64,000 nt of DNA. It comes from Lysobacter arseniciresistens ZS79. Its GTDB lineage: Bacteria > Pseudomonadota > Gammaproteobacteria > Xanthomonadales > Xanthomonadaceae. Positions 46,841 through 56,500 of the stretch are shown here, in pieces (position 1 is the first letter of the stretch; every line of letters starts with the position of its first letter). The stretch spans positions 62,001-126,000 of the forward strand of contig NZ_AVPT01000004.1 in assembly GCF_000768335.1 (NCBI RefSeq). The letters run 5' to 3'. The notes below the pieces were generated by a model that was not told where the DNA came from, ran no database searches, and worked only from the letters and a program-made list of their open reading frames with translations. The translations under genes were made by a program, and so were the position numbers.

Positions 46841-46958
46841 GGCGTCGGTCGCGCCCGGGACCGGGCAGGGCGGTGCGGCCAGCCTAGCAAGCGGCGCCGG
46901 CCTGCGAGCGGTACGAAGGTACGATGGCCACGCCGCCCCGGCTTGCTACTGTCGGTGC

Positions 46959-48758
46959 ATGAACATGCCCAGACTCGCCCTTGCCGTGGCCGCCACCGTC
47001 GTGCTCGCCGGTTGCGCGAGCGTCCCGCCGTCCAGCCCTTCCACCGCGATGGCCACCCGCTTCGAATCCGTCCGCGTCAGCGAACACCGCGGCAGCGACG
47101 ACCTGCTGACCGCCGGCCTCGGCCTCGCCGGGTTGCGCGCGATGACCCCGCCCGTGTTTGCCGATGCCACCGCGCCGACGCCGGCGGAACTGCGCCGCCG
47201 CGCGGTCTGGGCCAACTGGCGCGGCATCGCCGACCTCGCTCCCGGCGGCGGCTACGGCGAGCTGTACGGCAGCGTTACGGCGGTGCCGGGGCGCGAGTTC
47301 CACGGGCTGGCCCGTGTGCCCGGTGCGACCCAGCCGCACCGCGTCGCCGTGCAGGTGCCGGACGCGTTCGACCAGACCGCCCGCTGCATCGTGGTGGCGC
47401 CGGCCTCGGGTTCGCGCGGCGTCCTCGGCGGCATCGCCGTGGCGGCAGCGTGGGCGTTGCCGAAGGGTTGCGCGGTCGCCTACACCGACAAGGGTGCGGG
47501 TACGGACTACTTCGACCTCGACGCCGGTCTCGGCGTGCGTGTCGATGGCACCGTCGGGACGCCGGCGGACGGGCTTGCGTTCGTTCCGGAGCCGGCGACC
47601 GGGAGCGGCATCGCGGTCAAGCACGCGCACTCGGGTGACAACCCCGAAGCCGACTGGGGTCGCCACGTGAAGCAGGCGGCCGAGTTCGCGCTGCAGTCGC
47701 TCGGCGACGCCTTCCCGGACGCGGCGCCGTTCGCGTTCGACAACACCACGGTGATCGCGGTCGGTATCTCCAACGGCGGCGGCGCCGTGCTGCGCGCGGC
47801 GGAGGAGGACGGCAGCGACTGGCTCGACGCGGTCGTCGCCGGCGCGCCCAACATCACCGTCGCCGGCGCACGCCCGCTGTACGACTACACCACCGAGGCC
47901 GCGCTGCTGATGCCGTGCGCGCTGCCGGTGCTGGGCATTCCGCCGTTGCCGACCGCTGCCGCGCATTGCGCCGCACTGGCCGACGCCGGGCTGGTCGATG
48001 GCGGCACGCTGGAGTCACGGCAGCGTTCGGCCTACGACACGCTGCGCGCCAGCGGCTGGACGGACGAGGCTCTGCGTGCCGGCTCGATCAGCGTCGGCTT
48101 CGACCTGTGGCGCGCGGTCGCGGTGACCTACGCCTCCGCTTACGGGCGTCATGGCGTCGGTGGTCACCCGTGTGGCTATTCGTTCTCCGTGCTGGCGGCC
48201 GATGGCACGCCGCGGCCGGCCGCCGACGCCGAACGCGCCGCGTGGTTCTCCGATGCCAGCGGCATCCCGCCGGGTGCCGGTGTCGGCATCGTCGGGCCCG
48301 CGGTCGACCCGGCTGCGCCGCTGGCCGGGCTGCAGTGCCTGCGCGCACTGTGGACCGGGCAGGGTGCCGACGCCGACCGCGTCCGCGCCGGCGTCGAGGC
48401 GGTCCGCGCCGGACTCCCGCGCGCCGGCCTGCCGGTGACCGTGGTGCACGGCCTCGACGACGGCCTGATCCCGTCGGCGTTCAGCAGCGCCCCGTACGTC
48501 GCCGCCGCACGAGCCGCCGGCCGCGACAACGTGCACCACTGGCAGGTGCGCAACGTCCAGCACTTCGATGCGTTCCTCGGCCTGCCGGCCTACGGCGCCC
48601 ACTACCTACCGCTGCTGCCGTACGTGTACGAGGCGCTCGACCGGACTTGGGCGCACCTGCGGCACGGCGATCCGATGCCCGCCGACGCGGTGATCACGAC
48701 GACCCCGCGCGGCGCCGGCAATGCGCTTGAAGCCACGCATCTGGCGATGCCGCGGTGA
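46959..48758 (+). CDS. D-(-)-3-hydroxybutyrate oligomer hydrolase, lipoprotein
   Basis: 599 residues. It hydrolyses 3-hydroxybutyrate oligomers, late products of PHB breakdown. The N-terminus is a lipoprotein signal with lipobox LAGC and Cys19, so it acts in the periplasm or at the outer membrane. The nucleophile is Ser271 in VGISNGGGA, and family blocks are seen as AVAYTDKGAGTDYFDL, APNITV and VVHGLDDGLIPSAF, with a His near VQHFDAF. The start ATG at 46959 gives MNMPRLALAV. It may be regulated by the divergent LuxR-type regulator. It complements the phaEC genes 22 kb away. Confidence 0.9.
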   Translation: MNMPRLALAVAATVVLAGCASVPPSSPSTAMATRFESVRVSEHRGSDDLLTAGLGLAGLRAMTPPVFADATAPTPAELRRRAVWANWRGIADLAPGGGYGELYGSVTAVPGREFHGLARVPGATQPHRVAVQVPDAFDQTARCIVVAPASGSRGVLGGIAVAAAWALPKGCAVAYTDKGAGTDYFDLDAGLGVRVDGTVGTPADGLAFVPEPATGSGIAVKHAHSGDNPEADWGRHVKQAAEFALQSLGDAFPDAAPFAFDNTTVIAVGISNGGGAVLRAAEEDGSDWLDAVVAGAPNITVAGARPLYDYTTEAALLMPCALPVLGIPPLPTAAAHCAALADAGLVDGGTLESRQRSAYDTLRASGWTDEALRAGSISVGFDLWRAVAVTYASAYGRHGVGGHPCGYSFSVLAADGTPRPAADAERAAWFSDASGIPPGAGVGIVGPAVDPAAPLAGLQCLRALWTGQGADADRVRAGVEAVRAGLPRAGLPVTVVHGLDDGLIPSAFSSAPYVAAARAAGRDNVHHWQVRNVQHFDAFLGLPAYGAHYLPLLPYVYEALDRTWAHLRHGDPMPADAVITTTPRGAGNALEATHLAMPR

Positions 48759-48794
48759 CCGGACGCGGCCCGACGGCGTATATCCATTGCAGGT

Positions 48795-48950
48795 GTGGGA
48801 GCGACGTGAGTCGCGACCGGGTCATCGCAGCCAACCTCCGGTCCGCGTGCATGCTGTAACACCTGCCGAAGCCTCTCCGGACGTAACCCGGGTAGGTACA
48901 TGCCACCGCACCTGGGATGTCTCCGCGGTCGCGACTTACGTCGCTCCTAC
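48795..48950. repeat. Inverted REP pair (GTAG/SMAG-like)
   Basis: The left arm begins GTGGGAGCGACGTGAGTCGC (GTGG instead of GTAG). The right arm TCGCGACTTACGTCGCTCCT ends with AC at 48950. The core of about 112 bp differs from the other copies. Confidence 0.88.
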
Positions 48951-49005
48951 GGGCGACTGGCTTCGGTGACAGATGCGGGTCGCCGAGGCTGGAAGCGCAG
49001 TCAAC

Positions 49006-49034
49006 AAAAAAGGCGCCCGGTGGGGCGCCTTTTC
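49006..49034. terminator. Bidirectional terminator between convergent genes
   Basis: GGCGCC-CGGTGG-GGCGCC stem with A6 on the left and TTTT on the right, 36 bp past the rluB stop. It serves rluB on the minus strand and the oligomer hydrolase transcript on the plus strand. Confidence 0.9.
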
Positions 49035-49069
49035 TCGTCACATGCGGGCGAATCACCCGCCCGCACCAA

Positions 49070-50638
49070 TCACGCACCGCGTGGGCCGCGACCGCCACCG
49101 GGTCGCCCGCCGCCGCGAGGGCCACCGGGACGCGGACCGCCCGGCTTGCCGCCCGCGGGTTTGCCGCCCGGGCGACCACCGGGCTTGCCGCCCGGTCGCG
49201 CGCCGCGCGGCTTGTCGCCGTACGGGTTGAAGCCGCCCGGGTTGGCGTGGTCGGACGGGAACACCGGTGCATTGCCCGGATGGCCATAGGGCCGCGGGCT
49301 GCGCTGCGGCTGGCCCTGGCCGCCACCCGCCGCACCGCGCTCGCCGCGACCCTGCGCGCTACCGCCGGGCCGACCGCCGCCACTGCCCGGCCTGCCGCCG
49401 GCACCCGGGCGTCCGCCCTTGTTGCCCCACAGCTTCTTCGGGCCGCGGCCATCGGCGTTGCGGTGGCCGCTCGGCCCCGTCTCCACGCCCTCGGGCACGT
49501 ACCAGGTGCGGAACGCGGCCGGGTTGCCTTCCGGCAGGGCACGCGCGGCGCCCTTGTCCTTGCGCTGCTTGAACGGCTTCTGCGACTGCTTGGCCGCTGC
49601 TTCGCCGCTGACGGTCAGGCCGCCGTGGCGCTTGGGTCCGCGGCCGCGGCCACGGTCCTCGCGCACATTGTCGAACCGGCGCAGCTCGCGCCCCTCGTCG
49701 GCGGTGGTGACGTGGCCGCTGACGTAGGCCGGCCCGTGGCTTCGGCCGGACAGGTTGATCGTCGACTTGGCCGCCTTGCGCTGGCCGATCACAGGCTGCA
49801 GGGTCAGCGCCGACGGCGTGCCGTCCTCCAGCCCGAGGTCCTTGCGCAACTTCTCGACCTTCTCGCCGATCACTTCCTGCGACTGTCCGCGCAGCAGTTC
49901 GCGCGGCAGCGATACCTCGCCGTAGCGGATGCGCTTGAGCCGGCTGACCTGGCAGCCCTGCGATTCCCACAGCCGGCGCACCTCGCGGTTGCGACCTTCC
50001 TTGACCACCACGCGGAACCAGTCGTGCGAGTCGGTGCCGCCGATGCGCTCGATCTCGTCGAACTTGGCCGGACCGTCGTCCAGCGCGACGCCGCGCTTGA
50101 GGCGGTCGGGGATGTTGTCGGGCACGCGCTCGGCACCCTCGGGCGCGCGCACGCGGCAGACGTATTCGCGCTCGACCTCGTGCGAGGGGTGCATCAGCGC
50201 GTTGGCCAGCTCGCCGTCGGTGGTCAGCAGCAGCAGGCCGGTGGTGTTGATGTCGAGCCGGCCAATCGCGATCCAGCGCGAGCCCTTCAGCGCCGGCAGC
50301 GCCTCGAAGATGGTCGGGCGGCCCTCGGGGTCCTCGCGGGTGGTGACCTCGCCCTCGGGCTTGTTGTACATCAGCACGCGGGCCGGCTCGGTCAGCGCGC
50401 TGGCGACGAACTGGCGGCCGTCGAGCTCCACCTTGTCGCCGCTGCCGATCGACATGCCGACCTGGGCGACCTCGCCGTTGACCTTGACCAGCCCCTCGGC
50501 GATGCGCTGCTCGAGCGCGCGGCGCGAACCGAGCCCGGCCTGTGCCAGCACCTTGTGCAGGCGCTCTTCCAGCCGCGGGGCGCCGCTGGCGTCGCCGCCG
50601 CGCTTCAGGGACAGCTTGTTGCGTGTTTCTTCACTCAT
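49070..50638 (-). CDS. rluB: 23S rRNA pseudouridine synthase RluB with long Gly/Arg tail
   Basis: 522 residues, far longer than the usual 290 or so. RluB makes pseudouridine 2605 in 23S rRNA. The S4 RNA-binding domain (about 24-85, LHKVLAQAGLGSRRALEQRI) is followed by the RsuA-type catalytic domain with Asp129 in GRLDINTTGLLL and the blocks NKPEGE and KEGRNREVRRLWE. From about residue 290 the protein becomes low-complexity, and the last 150 or so are Gly/Arg/Pro/Lys-rich (repeats of RPGGKPGG type), likely an RNA-binding disordered tail. The start overlaps the scpB stop by 4 bp. Tails of this kind occur in other xanthomonads, but length varies. Confidence 0.92.
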   Translation of the reverse strand: MSEETRNKLSLKRGGDASGAPRLEERLHKVLAQAGLGSRRALEQRIAEGLVKVNGEVAQVGMSIGSGDKVELDGRQFVASALTEPARVLMYNKPEGEVTTREDPEGRPTIFEALPALKGSRWIAIGRLDINTTGLLLLTTDGELANALMHPSHEVEREYVCRVRAPEGAERVPDNIPDRLKRGVALDDGPAKFDEIERIGGTDSHDWFRVVVKEGRNREVRRLWESQGCQVSRLKRIRYGEVSLPRELLRGQSQEVIGEKVEKLRKDLGLEDGTPSALTLQPVIGQRKAAKSTINLSGRSHGPAYVSGHVTTADEGRELRRFDNVREDRGRGRGPKRHGGLTVSGEAAAKQSQKPFKQRKDKGAARALPEGNPAAFRTWYVPEGVETGPSGHRNADGRGPKKLWGNKGGRPGAGGRPGSGGGRPGGSAQGRGERGAAGGGQGQPQRSPRPYGHPGNAPVFPSDHANPGGFNPYGDKPRGARPGGKPGGRPGGKPAGGKPGGPRPGGPRGGGRPGGGRGPRGA

Positions 50639-51414
50639 TTCTCTTGCTCCGACGAGGCCAGCTCGGCGTCGTCATCCTTGGGTTGCGGTTCCGGCTCGAC
50701 CGGCTGGTCGGCTTCGGTTTCGGTATGGGCATCGACGGGAATCGGGTCCCCGTCGACGGGTGTTTCGGTGTCGGGCTCCGCGGCATCGCCCCCGTGGCCG
50801 ATGCCGCCGGCCGCGATCGCTTCGCCTGCGGCGGGCGCCGGCTTGCGCTCCTGTTCACCGTCGAACTGGAACTGGGGTTCCAGCTCGCCGATCTCTTTCA
50901 GCTCCGACAGCGGCGGCAGCTCGTCCAGCCGCTTCAGCCCGAAGTAGTCGAGGAAGCCCTTGGTGGTGCCGAACAGCGCCGGCTTGCCCGGCACGTCGCG
51001 GTGGCCGACCACGCGGATCCACTCGCGCTCCTCCAGCGACTTGATGATGTTGCTGCTGACCGCCACGCCGCGGACCTGCTCGATCTCGCCGCGGGTGATC
51101 GGCTGGCGGTAGGCGATCAGCGCCAGCGTCTCCAGCGTCGCACGGGTGTAGCGAGTCTGGCGCTCGGTCCACATCCGCGCCACCCACGGGTGGACGTCGG
51201 CCTTGACCTGGTAGCGGAAGCCGGAGGCCAGCTCGACCAGTTCGACGCCGCGGTCGGCGCAGGCCGCCTGCAGCGTCTCGATCGCCTGCGCGACGGCACC
51301 GGCCGGCGCGGGCTGGTCCTCCGGGAACAGGCCGTTGAGCTGGGCCGGCGTCAAGGGCTGGTTGGCCGCCAGCAGCGCGGCCTCGACGATGCGGGTGATC
51401 AGGTTTTGATCCAT
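50635..51414 (-). CDS. scpB: Segregation and condensation protein ScpB
   Basis: 259 residues. Subunit of the SMC-ScpAB condensin. Two winged-helix domains (about 1-165) include the block RATLETLALIAYRQPITRGEIEQVRGV and the C-terminal FGTTKGFLDYFGLKRLDELPPL. The last 75 residues form an acidic, Pro/Glu-rich tail not needed for the fold. The start ATG at 51414 gives MDQNLITRIVEAALL. It lies 83 bp downstream of scpA, on the same strand. Confidence 0.95.
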   Translation of the reverse strand: MDQNLITRIVEAALLAANQPLTPAQLNGLFPEDQPAPAGAVAQAIETLQAACADRGVELVELASGFRYQVKADVHPWVARMWTERQTRYTRATLETLALIAYRQPITRGEIEQVRGVAVSSNIIKSLEEREWIRVVGHRDVPGKPALFGTTKGFLDYFGLKRLDELPPLSELKEIGELEPQFQFDGEQERKPAPAAGEAIAAGGIGHGGDAAEPDTETPVDGDPIPVDAHTETEADQPVEPEPQPKDDDAELASSEQEK

Positions 51415-51497
51415 AGGGTGTCGTTTATTGCGTCATGCCCGCAGGTACGGGCCGGTTGTCGTTGCCTTGCCGGATGGACCGACCGGGCGCGAGGCGC

Positions 51498-52430
51498 TCA
51501 GGCGTCGTCGTTGGCCGCCTCGTCGAACTCGCTGCTGAGCTGGATCTCGGTCGGGTCGGTGCCGATGGCCAGCGACTTGACGTAGATCGGCGCCAGCGGC
51601 GCCTCCTGCACGATGTCGACCAGCTGCTCCTTGGCCAGGGTCAGCAGGCCGAGGAAGGTCACCACCACGCCGAGCTTGCCTTCGCGCGCCTCGAACAGGC
51701 TCTCGAAGCGGTGGAACGCGCCGTCTTCCAGCCGGGTGAGCAGCTCGCCCATGCGCTGGCGGACGCTGAGGGCGTCGCGCTTGATCGCGTGCTGGGTGTA
51801 CAGCTCGGCGCGCTTGAACACGTCGTGCAGGGCCAGCAGCATCTCGCGCAGGTCGACCTCCGGCGGCAGCCGCACCGAGGCGCGGTCCGGCACGAACGCC
51901 TGCGCCGGGGCGGTGTCGCGGTCCTGCCGGGGCAGGGCGTCGATGTCCTCGGCGGCCTTCTTGAAGCGCTCGTACTCCTGCAGCCGGCGCACCAGCTCGG
52001 CGCGCGGATCCTCCTCGTCGCCCTCCTCGTTGACCGCGCGCGGCAGCAGCATGCGCGACTTGATCTCGGCGAGGATGGCGGCCATCACCAGGTATTCGGC
52101 GGCGAGCTCGAAGCGCATCTCGTGCATCGCCTGGATGTAGTCGACGTACTGGCGGGTGATCTCGGCGACCGGGATGTCGAGGATTTCGAGGTTCTGCCGG
52201 CGGATCAGGTACAGCAGCAGGTCGAGCGGGCCCTCGAACGCGTCGAGGATGACCTCCAGCGCGTCCGGCGGGATGTACAGGTCCTGCGGGATCTGCAGCA
52301 CCGGCTGGCCGTGCACCATCGCCAGCGGCATTTCCTGCTGGCGCGGTCCGGCCGGCGCCGCATGCACGGGCGCGGCGTCGGGCGTGGCCTGGTTGTCTTG
52401 GTTCGCGTCGGACGCGGGATCGTTGGTCAT
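51498..52430 (-). CDS. scpA: Segregation and condensation protein ScpA
   Basis: 310 residues. Kleisin of the SMC condensin. The N-terminal motif FEGPLDLLLYLIRRQNLEIL and the YLVMAAILAEIKSRMLLP block bind the SMC neck. A C-terminal winged helix binds the SMC head (LLTLAKEQLVDIVQ). The leader of about 50 residues (MTNDPASDANQDNQ) is disordered. The start ATG at 52430 is the conservative choice. An in-frame ATG 80 codons upstream would add an unlikely Arg/Pro-rich leader. Confidence 0.94.
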   Translation of the reverse strand: MTNDPASDANQDNQATPDAAPVHAAPAGPRQQEMPLAMVHGQPVLQIPQDLYIPPDALEVILDAFEGPLDLLLYLIRRQNLEILDIPVAEITRQYVDYIQAMHEMRFELAAEYLVMAAILAEIKSRMLLPRAVNEEGDEEDPRAELVRRLQEYERFKKAAEDIDALPRQDRDTAPAQAFVPDRASVRLPPEVDLREMLLALHDVFKRAELYTQHAIKRDALSVRQRMGELLTRLEDGAFHRFESLFEAREGKLGVVVTFLGLLTLAKEQLVDIVQEAPLAPIYVKSLAIGTDPTEIQLSSEFDEAANDDA

Positions 52431-52817
52431 GCGAGGCCGGCCCCTCCGGGCCGTGGCGCTGCGTTTGCCGCGAATGGACCCGCCGGACGGAGGCGTCCGT
52501 GGGGAGCCGCGGTGTTGAACCTGTCGTTGGGCAATCGGCTGCCCGGTGTGGCAAATCGGCTGATCAGGCAGTGATGCCTGCCACCGCGCACGGGCGCCGG
52601 CGGGGGCTGGCGGCGGGTGTCGGAGGCGTCGGGGTTTCCGGAGCGGTCGGGCAGCGCCGTGCTGGGTCACGGCCGTCGCGATGCCTGTGCGGGTCGCGAC
52701 GGGTCCCTGCCTGGACCGTCAATGAAAACAGGGTACGGGCTGCCGAAACCGCTGTCCAGCCTGCCCGTGGCTACAATTCAGCAGCCCCGTCCGGGGCGCA
52801 ACGCGAGGAGAGGCGGC
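52431..52817. other. Divergent intergenic region scpA / yciI-like
   Basis: 387 bp with no convincing gene. It holds a CGGACG-GAGG-CGTCCG hairpin (52484-52499), a CAGGCA-GTGA-TGCCTG hairpin (52565-52580) and a TACAAT sequence at 52772-52777 that could be the -10 box for the yciI-like gene, though no good -35 is seen. Promoters for both directions should lie here. Confidence 0.5.
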
Positions 52818-53117
52818 ATGTGGTACGTGATCGAGGGCCATGACGGTGCGGATGTACTGGCCAAAAGGCAGGCCGCGCGACCGGACCACGTGGCGCGGCT
52901 GACCGCGTTGCGCGACGAGGGCCGGCTGCTGCTGGCCGGGCCGTGCCCCGCGATCGACGCCGAGGACCCGGGACCGGCGGGCTTCAGCGGCAGCGTCGTG
53001 GTCGCCGAGTTCGAGTCGCTCGAGGCCGCCCGCGCCTGGGCCGACGCCGACCCCTACGTGGCCGCCGGCGTCTACGTGCGCACCGACGTCCGCCCGTTCC
53101 GCAAGGTGCTGCCGTGA
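52818..53117 (+). CDS. YciI family protein
   Basis: 99 residues. The YciI fold (ferredoxin-like) is recognised by the N-terminal [28 protein letters not shown], the GRLLLAGP turn, and the C-terminal [14 protein letters not shown]. The His-Asp pair in RPDHVARL is the proposed active site in the family, whose reaction is unknown. GAGGAGAGG precedes the ATG. The stop overlaps the GTG start of the BolA-like gene, so the two are coupled, as in other gammaproteobacteria. Confidence 0.92.
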   Translation: MWYVIEGHDGADVLAKRQAARPDHVARLTALRDEGRLLLAGPCPAIDAEDPGPAGFSGSVVVAEFESLEAARAWADADPYVAAGVYVRTDVRPFRKVLP

Positions 53118-53419
53118 GCAACGCCAGCACCGGACCGCTGCCGCGCGAGCAGCGCGTCGCCGCCATCCGAGCCGCGCTGGAAGGTGCCCTGGCCCCGGTC
53201 GCGCTGGACGTGGTGGACGACAGCGCCCGCCATGCCGGCCACGCCGGCGCGCGTGACGGCCGCGGCCATTTCAATGTCGACGTGGTCAGTGCGGCGTTCG
53301 CCGGCATGGGTCCGCTGGCCCGGCACCGCGCGATCTACGCCGCGATGGGCACGCTGATGGACACCGACATCCACGCCCTGTCGATCCGCGCACGGACGCC
53401 GGCCGAGGCCAACGGCTGA
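53114..53419 (+). CDS. BolA family protein
   Basis: 101 residues. BolA proteins pair with monothiol glutaredoxins in iron-sulfur handling and affect cell shape. The family core is [31 protein letters not shown], then [29 protein letters not shown] and [13 protein letters not shown]. The conserved His in GHFNV and DIHAL are possible cluster ligands. The GTG start at 53114 overlaps the preceding stop (GTGA). It precedes smc by 172 bp. Confidence 0.92.
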   Translation: MSNASTGPLPREQRVAAIRAALEGALAPVALDVVDDSARHAGHAGARDGRGHFNVDVVSAAFAGMGPLARHRAIYAAMGTLMDTDIHALSIRARTPAEANG

Positions 53420-53591
53420 AGGGCGCCGGCGGGCGGGCGGCGAGGCCCGGCGGCGCTCGCTATACTCGCGAGGACCTTCCGCTTTCATTGCCGATGGTTT
53501 CCTGCAGGATCAACGGCTTGCGGTAGAAACCTAATCCATTTCCGAATCAACGACGCACCGCTGCCGGGTGCGCCAGAGGCTTCCGCGACGC

Positions 53592-56500
53592 ATGCGTCTG
53601 TCCACGATCAAGCTCTCCGGCTTCAAATCCTTCGTCGACCCCACCACGCTGCACCTGCCGACCAACATGACCGGCGTGGTCGGCCCGAACGGTTGCGGCA
53701 AGTCCAACATCATCGACGCGGTGCGCTGGGTGATGGGCGAGAGCTCGGCCAGCCGCCTGCGCGGCGATTCGCTGACCGACGTGATCTTCGCCGGCTCCTC
53801 GGCGCGCAAGCCGGTGTCGCAGGCGATGGTCGAGCTGGTCTTCGACAACGCCGACCACACCATCACCGGCGAGTACGCCTCGTTCAACGAGATCTCGGTC
53901 AAGCGCATCGTCAGCCGCGACGGCGCCAGCCAGTACTACCTCAACGGCGGCAAGTGCCGGCGGCGCGACATCACCGATCTGTTCCTCGGCACCGGCCTGG
54001 GCCCGCGCAGCTACTCGATCATCGAGCAGGGCATGATCAGCCAGATCATCGAGGCCCGGCCCGAGGACCTGCGCGTTTACCTGGAGGAGGCCGCCGGCAT
54101 CTCCAAGTACAAGGAGCGCCGCAAGGAGACCGAAACCCGCATCCGCCACACCCGGGAAAACCTCGATCGACTCAATGACTTGCGAGATGAAGTTGGCAAG
54201 CAGCTCGAACACCTGAAGCGGCAGGCCCGGCAGGCCGAGCAGTACCAGGCCATCCAGGCCGACCGCCGGGTCCGCGACGCCGAATGGAAGGCGCTGGAGC
54301 ACCGCGCGCTGGACCGCAAGCTGCAGGCCCAGCGCGAGAAACTGGCCCAGCAGGAAACCCGCCTGCAGCAGCTGATCGCCGAGCAGCGCGAGGCCGAGCG
54401 CGAGATCGAGACCGGCCGCGTGCGCCGCGAGGAAGCCGCCGAGGCGCTCAACCGGGCGCAGGCCGAGAGCTACGAGGTCGGCGGCGCGCTGGCCCGGATC
54501 GAACAGCAGATCCAGCACCAGCGCGAGATGTCGAGCCGCCTGCAGAAGGCCCGCGACGAGGCCCAGAGCCAGCTGGCCGAGATCGCCGCGCACATCGGCA
54601 GCGACCAGTCGCGGCTGGACGTGCTGAGCGCCGCGATCGAGCAGGACGAGCCGCGGCTGGAGCAGCTGCAGGCCGAGGACGAGGCCCGCCAGGACGCCCT
54701 GCGCGAGGCCGAGACCGCGCTGGCCGGCTGGCAGCAGCGCTGGGACGAGCACAGCCGCGCGCAGGCCGAGGCCGCCCGCGCCGCGGATGTCGAGCGCACC
54801 CGGATCGAACACCTCGACCGCCAGGCGCTCGACGCGGACCGTCGCCGCGAGGCGCTGACCGCCGAACGCACCGGGCTGGACCTGACCGCGCTGGCCGAGG
54901 CATTCGAGAGCCTCACCGAGGAGCACGAGACCCGCAAACTGTCGCTCGACAGCCTCACCGAGGCGCTGGAGACCCGCAAAAGCCACGTCGGCGAGCTGCA
55001 GGAGCAGCAGCGCGGCGCCCAGTCCGAACTGGCCGACGTCCGCAAGCAGGCGCAGGCCGCGCGCGGCCGGCTGTCGTCGCTGGAAACCCTGCAGCATGCC
55101 GCGCTCGGCCAGGAGCAGGGCGCCGCGCTCGACTGGCTGAAGGCCCGCGGGCTGGATTCGGCCACGCGTGTCGGCGAGACCCTGACGGTCGAGCCGGGCT
55201 GGGAGAACGCGGTCGAGGCCGCGCTCGGCCAGCTGATCGAGGGCGTGCTGGTGGAGGCGCCGGAGGCGCTGGTCGACGCGCTGGGCGAGTTCGGCGAGGG
55301 CCGCATCGCGCTGGTCGCCAATGACCGCGACGACACCGCGTACCCGGCTACATCGCTCGCGGCGAAGGTGCAGGGCCCGGCCGCGATCCGCCGGCTGCTG
55401 GCCCGCCTGCACGCCGCCGAAGACCTGGCCGGCGCCCGCGCGCTGCAACCGAGCCTCGGCGAGGGCGAATCGGTCATCACCCGCAACGGCGAGCGCCTGG
55501 GCGCCGGCTGGGTGCGGGTGCTGCGCTCGGGCGCGGCGAAGCAGGGCGCGCTGCTGCGCGAGCGCGAGATCCAGACCCTGCGTGGCGACATCGAAACCCT
55601 GCAGGCGCGCGAGCAGGAGCTCGAATCGACCCTGACCCAGCTGCGCGACCGCCTGCTTGCCGCCGAGCAGCAGCGCGAGGACGCCCAGCGCACGCTGTAC
55701 ATGGCCCACCGCAGCGTGTCGGAACTGGCCGGCCAGCTGCAGAGCCAGCAGGGCCGGCTGGATTCGGCGCGCGGCCGGATCGAGAAGATCGAGGCCGAAC
55801 TGGCGCAGCTGACCGAATCGCTCGACGCCGCCCGCGAGCAGGGCCGCGAGGCCCGCAGCCGGCAGGAAGAAGCCGTCATCCGCATGTCCGAGCTCGAGGA
55901 CGCCCGCCAGGCGCTCGATGCCGAGCGCCGCCGCCTCACCGAGGCGCGCGACCAGGCCCGCTCGATGGCCCGCGAATCGCGCGACACCGCCCACGCCCTC
56001 GCGTTGACGCTGGGCTCGCAGCGCGCCCAGATCGCCTCGCTGACCCAGGCGCTCGACCGCATGGGCGGCCAGCGCGGGCAGCTCGACTCGCGCCTGGGCG
56101 ACCTCGCCGCCCAGCTGGCCGACGGCGACGCCCCGGTGCTGGAGCTGGAGGAGCAGCGCCAGGTCGCGCTCGAACAGCGCGTCCAGTCCGAACAGAAGCT
56201 CACCACCGCCCGCACCGCGCTGGACGGCATCGACAACGACCTGCGCCGCTTCGAGCAGACCCGCCAGCAGCGCGACGAGCAGGCCCTGCAGCAGCGCGAG
56301 GCGATCGGCCAGCGCCGGCTCGACCAGCAGGCGCTGGTGCTCAAGGCCGAGACCCTGGTCGAGGCGCTGACCGAGGCCGGCTTCGTGCTGGAGGACGTGG
56401 CCAACACCCTGACCGACGAGATGGACGCCGACGCCTGGGGCCGCACCGTCGCCGAACTCGACGCCAAGCTGCGCCGGCTGGAGCCGGTCAACCTGGCCGC

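Larger units (their letters stand above)
48759..49069. other. Intergenic region between oligomer hydrolase and rluB
   Basis: 311 bp between convergent genes. It holds a REP pair (48795-48950) and a two-way terminator (49006-49034). No gene is visible in the remainder. Confidence 0.7.
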
